Shown piece after piece: positions 17,142 to 21,716 of a DNA stretch of 21,716 nucleotides. The position numbers were made by a program, and so were the translations under genes. The DNA is from UBA724 sp964008075 (lineage in GTDB: Bacteria; Bacteroidota; Bacteroidia; Flavobacteriales; Flavobacteriaceae), in contig CAXGAP010000021.1 in assembly GCA_964008075.1 (NCBI GenBank), forward strand, positions 1-21,716, read 5' to 3'. Below the pieces are notes generated by a model. The model ran no database searches. It had not been told where the DNA came from and saw only the letters and a list, made by a program, of their open reading frames with translations. How positions within the stretch are numbered: the first letter of the stretch is position 1; every line of letters begins with the position of its first letter.

Positions 17142-18620
17142 ATGGGGCAAAATTTAACAACACGTAGTCAAGATTATTCAAAGTGGTATAACGAGCTTGT
17201 TGTACGAGCAGACCTAGCAGAGAACTCAGCTGTTCGTGGATGTATGATTATAAAGCCATATGGTTATGCCATTTGGGAGCGGATGCAAGCTAAACTCGAT
17301 CAAATGTTTAAAGATTCTGGGCATTCCAATGCATACTTCCCACTGTTTGTACCAAAAAGCCTATTTGAAGCTGAAGAGAAAAACGCAGAAGGCTTTGCAA
17401 AAGAGTGTGCTATCGTTACGCATTACCGACTTGAAAATGATCCAGGTCGCACTGGGAAACTTCGTGTCGACCCCAAAGCAAAACTGGAAGAAGAACTTAT
17501 TGTTCGCCCAACAAGCGAGGCCATAATCTGGAGCACCTACAAAAATTGGATTCAGTCATACAGAGATTTACCTATTCTTCTGAATCAATGGGCAAATGTA
17601 GTACGCTGGGAAATGAGAACTCGTTTGTTTTTACGCACTGCCGAATTTTTATGGCAAGAAGGGCATACTGCACACGAAACCAAAGAAGAAGCGATTGAGG
17701 AAACAATTCAAATGAATGAAATCTATGCAAAATTTGTTGAGGATTTTATGGGTATTCCAGTCATACAGGGAACTAAGACAGAAAGTGAGCGTTTTGCTGG
17801 TGCAGTGGAAACCTACTGTATCGAAGCGCTTATGCAAGACGGCAAGGCGTTGCAGGCAGGTACTGCTCACTTTTTGGGACAAAATTTTGCAAAAGCATTC
17901 GATGTAAAGTTTACAAGCAAAGAAGGAAAACTTGAGCACGTATGGGCAACTTCTTGGGGCGTATCAACGCGCTTAATGGGTGCTTTAATCATGACTCATA
18001 GTGATGATAAAGGTCTAGTTCTTCCTCCAAACCTCGCACCATTTCAGGTTGTAATCGTTCCGATCTTCAAAGGTGAGGAGCAAAGAAAATTGGTAGTAGA
18101 TTATGCAACTAAAATACATGACAGCTTGCAAGCAGTTGGTATTCGTGTCAAACTTGATGATAGAGATACCCATACACCTGGATATAAATTTAATGATTAT
18201 GAGCTCAAAGGGGTGCCTATTCGACTGGGTATTGGTCCAAAAGATATTGAAAAAGGATCTGTTGAATTAGCTAGAAGAGATGATCTAACAAAGTCTTTTG
18301 TCTCCCAGGACAAATTAGAAATTCATATCAAAGATTTACTAAAAGAAATCCAAAACAACCTATTTGACAAAGCTCTCCATCACAGAAATCAACACATTAC
18401 TAGTTGTGATACTTATGAAGATTTTAAAAAAGTTCTTGAGTCAAAAGGAGGATTTATCGCTGCACATTGGGACGGAACAACAATAACGGAAATGAAAATA
18501 AAACAAGAGACTAAAGCAACAATTCGTTGTATTCCACTTGATTTTGACAAGGAAAATGGAACTTGCATTTACTCTGGAAAACCATCTAGTCAACGAGTGC
18601 TTTTTGCAAAAGCTTATTAG
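17142..18620 (+). CDS. proS: Prolyl-tRNA synthetase (archaeal/eukaryote-type)
   Basis: ProRS attaches proline to tRNA-Pro. The 492-residue form without the large editing insert of E. coli ProRS (572) is the archaeal/eukaryotic-like type used by Bacteroidota. It starts with the typical TTRSQDYSKWYNELV and GCMIIKPYGYAIWE. Class II motif 2 is in VVRWEMRTRLFLRTAEFLWQ (about 150-170), with QEGHTAH after it. Motif 3 is the GVSTRLMGALIM segment near 272-283. An anticodon-binding domain follows (about 300-400), and the C-terminal domain carries Cys422, Cys463 and Cys475, candidates for its zinc-like site. The ATG at 17142 gives the standard N-terminus. It is divergent from the lipoprotein gene and I could not identify a clear promoter for it. 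No neighbour is co-directional within 500 bases downstream. Confidence 0.96.
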   Translation: MGQNLTTRSQDYSKWYNELVVRADLAENSAVRGCMIIKPYGYAIWERMQAKLDQMFKDSGHSNAYFPLFVPKSLFEAEEKNAEGFAKECAIVTHYRLENDPGRTGKLRVDPKAKLEEELIVRPTSEAIIWSTYKNWIQSYRDLPILLNQWANVVRWEMRTRLFLRTAEFLWQEGHTAHETKEEAIEETIQMNEIYAKFVEDFMGIPVIQGTKTESERFAGAVETYCIEALMQDGKALQAGTAHFLGQNFAKAFDVKFTSKEGKLEHVWATSWGVSTRLMGALIMTHSDDKGLVLPPNLAPFQVVIVPIFKGEEQRKLVVDYATKIHDSLQAVGIRVKLDDRDTHTPGYKFNDYELKGVPIRLGIGPKDIEKGSVELARRDDLTKSFVSQDKLEIHIKDLLKEIQNNLFDKALHHRNQHITSCDTYEDFKKVLESKGGFIAAHWDGTTITEMKIKQETKATIRCIPLDFDKENGTCIYSGKPSSQRVLFAKAY

Positions 18621-18723
18621 AGTTGTAAGATTTCTGTTTTTCGATTTAAAACATCTTTATATTCCAAAGTAAATCCACTAATCTTCTATACAATTTTTGT
18701 GATACTAACTGTTTGCATATCAT

Positions 18724-18767
18724 AACCTTTTTTCAAATAGATGGGATGATATCTATATAAAAAGGTT
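18724..18767 (+). terminator. Two-part hairpin, possible proS terminator or RNA element
   Basis: AACCTTTTT (18724-18732) pairs with AAAAAGGTT (18759-18767), and inside it ATAGAT (18737-18742) pairs with ATCTAT (18751-18756) around an 8-base loop. A short T-rich stretch follows. It begins 104 bases after the proS stop, rather far for a simple terminator. Confidence 0.35.
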
Positions 18768-18927
18768 TCTTTTACGAAAAGATGTGGAAATATTTTCTTC
18801 CTCAGTATTTGTTGAAATTTGATTAATAAAATGAGTTTTTAGCTTTATTTGTATTTTTTGGTTGTGTAAACTATTGGATCAAATTAGAAAGGTAGACGAC
18901 ATCGAAATATTTTGTTTTTTGTGATCC

Positions 18928-18965
18928 AAGCCATCCCAGACGATTTGAGAGATGGTCTTTATTTT
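18928..18965 (+). terminator. Terminator-like hairpin with T-rich tail
   Basis: AAGCCATC (18928-18935) pairs with GATGG-T-CTT (18951-18959, one bulged T) around a 15-base loop, followed by a T-rich run to 18965. An 8-bp inverted repeat ends just at its left foot. It could end the proS transcript or a small RNA encoded upstream. Confidence 0.35.
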
Positions 18966-19117
18966 AAATCTCAGAGCATGTGTAAAAAAATAAACTACCA
19001 ACAATGATGGTAATGATTGTTTGGTGCATATGTAAGATTTAATTTTCAATTTTTAAAAATTTAGGAACTTTCTCAAAATCTATTTTTAATAGTTTTGAAG
19101 CAAAAGATCTTAAAATT

Positions 19118-19148
19118 ATTGCATTATCATTTTTTTCAATTAAATTTG
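19118..19148 (+). promoter_or_regulatory. Probable promoter of tRNA-Glu and rpsT
   Basis: TAAATTTG (19141-19148) matches TAnnTTTG exactly, and ATTG (19118-19121) lies exactly 19 bases upstream as a -33 box with 3 of 4 matches. The start point would be near 19154, about 12 bases before the tRNA 5' end. Confidence 0.55.
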
Positions 19149-19165
19149 CCACCTAAAATAAATAA

Positions 19166-19237
19166 GGCCCGTTCGTCTATCGGCTAGGACGCCAGGTTTT
19201 CATCCTGGTAAGAGGGGTTCGATTCCCCTACGGGCTA
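19166..19237 (+). tRNA. tRNA-Glu (anticodon TTC)
   Basis: The 72 bases fold as a full cloverleaf. The acceptor arm GGCCCGT pairs with ACGGGCT with one G-U pair; the anticodon arm CCAGG/CCTGG encloses TTTTCAT with anticodon TTC; the T arm AGGGG/CCCCT encloses TTCGATT. The discriminator is A, and CCA is not encoded (CAA follows), so it must be added after transcription. rpsT begins 18 bases later, so the two are probably on one transcript processed by RNases P and Z. Confidence 0.97.
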
Positions 19238-19255
19238 CAAAAATATAATTTAATT

Positions 19256-19507
19256 ATGGCTAACCATAAATCCGCTTTAAAAAATATTCGCTCTGATGAG
19301 GCCAAACGCACACGCAATCGTTTGCAGCACAAAACGATGCGAAATGCTTTAAGAGATTTTCAGGAAATCAAAACTAAAAAAGCAGCCACGAAAGCGCTTC
19401 CTTCTCTGATTTCTAAAATCGATAAACTTGCCAAGCGTAATATTATTCACTCCAACAAGGCAGCTAACCTAAAGTCTAAAGTAACAAAGCACATTGCTTC
19501 TTTATAG
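19256..19507 (+). CDS. rpsT: 30S ribosomal protein S20
   Basis: S20 binds 16S rRNA early in 30S assembly. The 83-residue, strongly basic protein begins MANHKSALKNIRSDEAKRTR, a near-canonical S20 N-terminus, and continues as an all-helical chain rich in Lys and Ala; KRNIIHSNKAANLKSK near 65-79 is the conserved C-terminal part. The ATG gives the usual length. It follows tRNA-Glu by 18 bases without an obvious promoter of its own and is followed by a strong terminator. Confidence 0.96.
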   Translation: MANHKSALKNIRSDEAKRTRNRLQHKTMRNALRDFQEIKTKKAATKALPSLISKIDKLAKRNIIHSNKAANLKSKVTKHIASL

Positions 19508-19521
19508 GCGAATACAATTCA

Positions 19522-19560
19522 AAAAAAAGGGCTTCTGATTAAAGCCCTTTTTTTATTTTT
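19522..19560. terminator. Strong bidirectional terminator between rpsT and rho
   Basis: A perfect 13-bp stem pairs 19522-19534 with 19542-19554 around a 7-base loop. The core is GGGCTT/AAGCCC, flanked by an A-run on the left and a T-run on the right, so it has the intrinsic-terminator form on both strands and can end both rpsT (plus) and rho (minus). Confidence 0.9.
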
Positions 19561-19571
19561 CAATTTTCTGA

Positions 19572-21062
19572 TCAGTTATTCATTGATATCAAAAACTCCT
19601 CGTTATTGAGTGTTCTTTTGATTCGGTCTTCAATAAATTCCATCGCTTCAACAGGATTCATGTCTGCAAGGTACTTTCTCATGACCCACATTCTTTGAAT
19701 TGTATTTTCGTCTAAAAGCATATCATCTCTACGAGTACTCGATGAAACCAAGTCAATGGCAGGGAAAATTCTACGATTAGAAATTCTACGATCGAGTTGG
19801 AGCTCCATATTTCCAGTACCTTTGAATTCTTCAAAAATTACTTCGTCCATTTTCGATCCTGTTTCTGTCAAGGCTGTGGCGATAATCGATAATGAACCTC
19901 CATTTTCAATATTTCTTGCTGCTCCAAAGAAACGTTTTGGTTTATGTAATGCATTGGCATCAACACCACCACTTAGAATTTTTCCTGATGCTGGTTGCAC
20001 TGTATTGTAAGCTCGTGCTAATCGTGTAATTGAATCTAAAAGTATCACTACATCATGGCCACACTCAACTAATCGTTTTGCTTTTTCAAGTACGATATTG
20101 GCAACCTTTACGTGCCTGTCAGCTGGCTCGTCAAAAGTGGAGGCGACGACTTCACCTTTCACATTGCGTTGCATGTCAGTCACTTCTTCTGGTCTTTCGT
20201 CAATTAAAAGAATAATTTGGTATACTTCTGGATGATTTGCAGCAATGGCATTTGCAACATCCTTTAATAGCATAGTCTTTCCTGTTTTGGGTTGTGAGAC
20301 TATCATTCCTCTCTGTCCCTTTCCTATGGGCGAGAACAAGTCCATAATTCTAGTCGAAATCGTACTTTGCTTTTCGGCGATGTTAAACTTCTCATTTGGA
20401 AACAGTGGAGTTAAATGTTCAAAAGATACGCGATCACGAACCACATTTGGACTCAAGCCATTGATCGTGCTAACCTTGATTAAAGGAAAGTATTTTTCAC
20501 CTTCTTTTGGTGGGCGTACATGACCTAGAACAGTATCACCGGTTTTCAAACCAAACAATCGGACTTGCGATTGGGAGACATATATATCGTCAGGCGATGA
20601 AAGGTAATTGTAGTCTGAAGATCGTAAAAAACCATAGCCCTCAGGCATCATCTCCAATACACCTTCACTTTCAATGATTCCTTCAAACTCATAATCAGGT
20701 TGGCGATATTTATTACGCGTATCCTTGTTATGGTTGTTTTCTTTTTTGTTGTGTTGGTTTTTGTTTTGCTCGCCACCCTTCAATTGCTTACCATTTTCAT
20801 TGGGATTTATCTTTTCAGTTTTTGGTTTGCTGTTTTGTGGCTTCTTTGATGCTTGCTCTTTTGGTATTTTTTTAGAATTCTCTTTTGGTTTAGCTTCACC
20901 TTGTTTTTCTTTATTTGTTTCTGGTTGACTAGCAATGTGATCAATGATACTGTAGGCAAGATCCATTTTCTTTTGACCAGTAATTCCTTTGATTCCTAAA
21001 CCTTTTGCAATTTCTTGTAATTCAGGAAGTTTTTTTTGTTTTAGTTCAGCGATTTCTAACAT
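19572..21062 (-). CDS. rho: Transcription termination factor Rho with disordered insert
   Basis: Rho is a hexameric RNA helicase that ends transcription at C-rich rut sites. The 496 residues include an N-terminal SAP-like Rho_N part (about 1-45), then about 75 residues of Lys/Asn/Glu/Gln/Pro low complexity (46-122), the cold-shock-like RNA-binding domain (about 128-200; EGYGFLRSSDYNYL and DDIYVSQSQVR are conserved) and the RecA-like motor. Walker A is SQPKTGKT at 256-263 and Walker B is VVILLDS; the Q-loop SGGVDANAL and R-loop GTGNMELQLDR are intact. E. coli Rho has 419 residues, so the insert accounts for nearly all the extra length. Such inserts occur in other Bacteroidota Rho proteins. The ATG is the complement of 21060-21062. 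The gene has its own promoter region, divergent from the DUF4293 gene. Confidence 0.96.
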   Translation of the reverse strand: MLEIAELKQKKLPELQEIAKGLGIKGITGQKKMDLAYSIIDHIASQPETNKEKQGEAKPKENSKKIPKEQASKKPQNSKPKTEKINPNENGKQLKGGEQNKNQHNKKENNHNKDTRNKYRQPDYEFEGIIESEGVLEMMPEGYGFLRSSDYNYLSSPDDIYVSQSQVRLFGLKTGDTVLGHVRPPKEGEKYFPLIKVSTINGLSPNVVRDRVSFEHLTPLFPNEKFNIAEKQSTISTRIMDLFSPIGKGQRGMIVSQPKTGKTMLLKDVANAIAANHPEVYQIILLIDERPEEVTDMQRNVKGEVVASTFDEPADRHVKVANIVLEKAKRLVECGHDVVILLDSITRLARAYNTVQPASGKILSGGVDANALHKPKRFFGAARNIENGGSLSIIATALTETGSKMDEVIFEEFKGTGNMELQLDRRISNRRIFPAIDLVSSSTRRDDMLLDENTIQRMWVMRKYLADMNPVEAMEFIEDRIKRTLNNEEFLISMNN

Positions 21063-21120
21063 TATGTAGTGGAAAAATAAATAGTGAGGTAAAAAAAATA
21101 TTGGAATGAAGTTATTCCAA
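21063..21120 (-). promoter_or_regulatory. G-free rho leader with 5' hairpin
   Basis: On the rho strand the 54 bases complementary to 21063-21116 contain no G and 12 C, a composition typical of Rho-binding RNA. At its 5' end TTGGAAT and ATTCCAA (complement of 21114-21120 and 21101-21107) form a perfect 7-bp hairpin with a 6-base loop, followed by a run of eight T. It could be a weak intrinsic attenuator, a 5' stabilising hairpin or a dyad operator; a Rho autoregulatory site is plausible. Confidence 0.4.
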
Positions 21121-21128
21121 ATGTTTTA

Positions 21129-21136
21129 CAAATATA
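21129..21136 (-). promoter_or_regulatory. Probable rho promoter -7 box
   Basis: On the minus strand TATATTTG (complement of 21129-21136) matches TAnnTTTG exactly. The start point would be near 21122-21125, immediately before the leader hairpin, giving a leader of about 60 bases. A good -33 box is not evident. Confidence 0.45.
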
Positions 21137-21169
21137 CAACTATTTTTTACTTTTACTAAAACTTTGCAG

Positions 21170-21580
21170 GTGATACAACGAATTCAATCAATCTATTTGC
21201 TTTTTGTTTTTCTAATGCAATTAGCCACATTCTTTATTTTGCCAGAAAGATTATTATATAATAGTGAAACTGTGCTTGTTCATCAGTCCTATATCATTTT
21301 CATTACCATTACCAATCTATTGCTAGTTGTTACACCTCTTTGGAATATCTTTCTATATAGAAACAGGAAAAAGCAATTTATAGTTAATCGAGTTTTGTTA
21401 CTGATCTCTATGGGTTTATTGATCAATCAATGTGTTTGGTATTTTAATGCTGAGATTTCAACATCCAATCAGATCATGACCTGTGTTCTGTATATGCTTT
21501 CTATTGTGTTTCTTTCTCTCGCAAACAAATCAATCAAACGCGACGAAGACTTGGTGCGATCTTCCGATCGATTGCGTTAG
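21170..21580 (+). CDS. DUF4293 family membrane protein
   Basis: A 136-residue integral membrane protein of the Bacteroidota family DUF4293, of unknown function. It has about four hydrophobic helices (roughly 6-22, 42-62, 73-91 and 100-117) and the characteristic charged tail ANKSIKRDEDLVRSSDRLR. The frame can be extended to a TTG at 21164, but GTG at 21170 produces the family N-terminus MIQRIQSIYLL, so I use it. It diverges from rho and its stop lies 3 bases before the convergent metallophosphoesterase stop. The conserved position next to rho is known in the group, but no functional link is shown. Confidence 0.85.
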   Translation: MIQRIQSIYLLFVFLMQLATFFILPERLLYNSETVLVHQSYIIFITITNLLLVVTPLWNIFLYRNRKKQFIVNRVLLLISMGLLINQCVWYFNAEISTSNQIMTCVLYMLSIVFLSLANKSIKRDEDLVRSSDRLR

Positions 21581-21583
21581 TGA

Positions 21584-21716
21584 CTATCGTTTTACCTCAA
21601 TGACCTCCATATTTTTAATGTCACTTACATCGATCTCAAAGCGTACCATAGTACGAACTAAATGAAACCCACGTTTTCCAATGGCGCCAGGATTGATAAA
21701 CAAGAGTTGATTGACT
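21584..21716 (-). CDS. Metallophosphoesterase (YfcE/MJ0936-like), C-terminal fragment
   Basis: Only the last 44 codons are in the window; the 5' end lies beyond the right edge. The translation reads LFINPGAIGKRGFHLVRTMV and ends in DIKNMEVIEVKR. The NPGAxGxxGF motif followed by a strand (RFEIDV) and a VIE-type ending is characteristic of the C-terminus of YfcE/MJ0936-type calcineurin-like phosphodiesterases. The metal-binding DxH and GNHD motifs would be in the missing part, so activity cannot be judged. It converges on the DUF4293 gene with a 3-base gap. Confidence 0.72.
   Translation of the reverse strand, partial: VNQLLFINPGAIGKRGFHLVRTMVRFEIDVSDIKNMEVIEVKR

Larger units (their letters stand above)
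18621..19165. other. 545-base noncoding region between proS and tRNA-Glu
   Basis: I see no plausible protein gene on either strand; the AT content is very high. The region holds several inverted repeats: a two-part hairpin at 18724-18767, an 8-bp repeat TTGGATCA/TGATCCAA at 18874-18881 and 18922-18929, a terminator-like hairpin at 18928-18959, and an imperfect hairpin at 18997-19025. The tRNA promoter lies at its right end. It may contain the proS terminator and perhaps a small RNA gene; I could not match it to a known RNA family by eye. Confidence 0.5.

Noticed and set aside
1..21716. CRISPR arrays, insertion sequences, phage genes, toxin-antitoxin or defence genes
   Set aside because: No spaced direct repeats, transposase, integrase or defence-family motifs were seen; nearly all the DNA is assigned to core genes.

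Overview
The window looks like a piece of core chromosome from a Bacteroidota bacterium, most likely class Flavobacteriia. The DNA is AT-rich. Recognisable proteins have the forms usual in that group: one fused SecDF chain, an archaeal/eukaryote-type ProRS of 492 residues, a Rho with a long inserted linker, a 644-residue GyrB, a DUF4293 protein beside rho, and an OMPP1/FadL-like barrel. Several genes are preceded by matches to the Bacteroidota -7 promoter box TAnnTTTG, and Shine-Dalgarno sites are mostly absent. The genus cannot be fixed from this sequence alone.

Layout. Bases 1-2624 hold three glycosyltransferases: a GT2 cut by the left edge (minus), a GT4 (plus) and a second GT2 (minus). 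The second GT2 starts 3 nt after the stop of ftsE (minus, to 3308). From 3488 to 11195 a plus-strand run carries asnB, gyrB, mdh and secDF. From 11197 to 14449 a tight minus-strand operon reads folE, cysS, yidD, lgt. Next, still minus, comes a probable two-gene unit: an aromatic-rich lipoprotein followed by an OMPP1/FadL-type outer-membrane protein (14513-17058). proS (plus) diverges from it. A 545-base noncoding stretch follows, then tRNA-Glu(TTC), rpsT, a strong bidirectional terminator, rho (minus), a DUF4293 membrane protein (plus), and the 3' end of a metallophosphoesterase gene (minus) at the right edge.

How the genes fit together. Most are housekeeping: translation (cysS, proS, tRNA-Glu, rpsT), DNA topology (gyrB), central metabolism (mdh, asnB, folE) and transcription termination (rho). 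A second theme is the cell envelope: SecDF drives Sec export, YidD helps membrane insertion, Lgt lipidates lipoproteins, and a lipoprotein and an outer-membrane barrel that would use these systems lie next door. The glycosyltransferases probably belong to a surface-polysaccharide locus extending off the left edge.

I see no phage, insertion sequence, CRISPR array, toxin-antitoxin pair or obvious defence system. The least explained items are the Tyr/Trp/His-rich lipoprotein with its barrel partner, the G-free leader and disordered insert of rho, and the structured noncoding region before tRNA-Glu.
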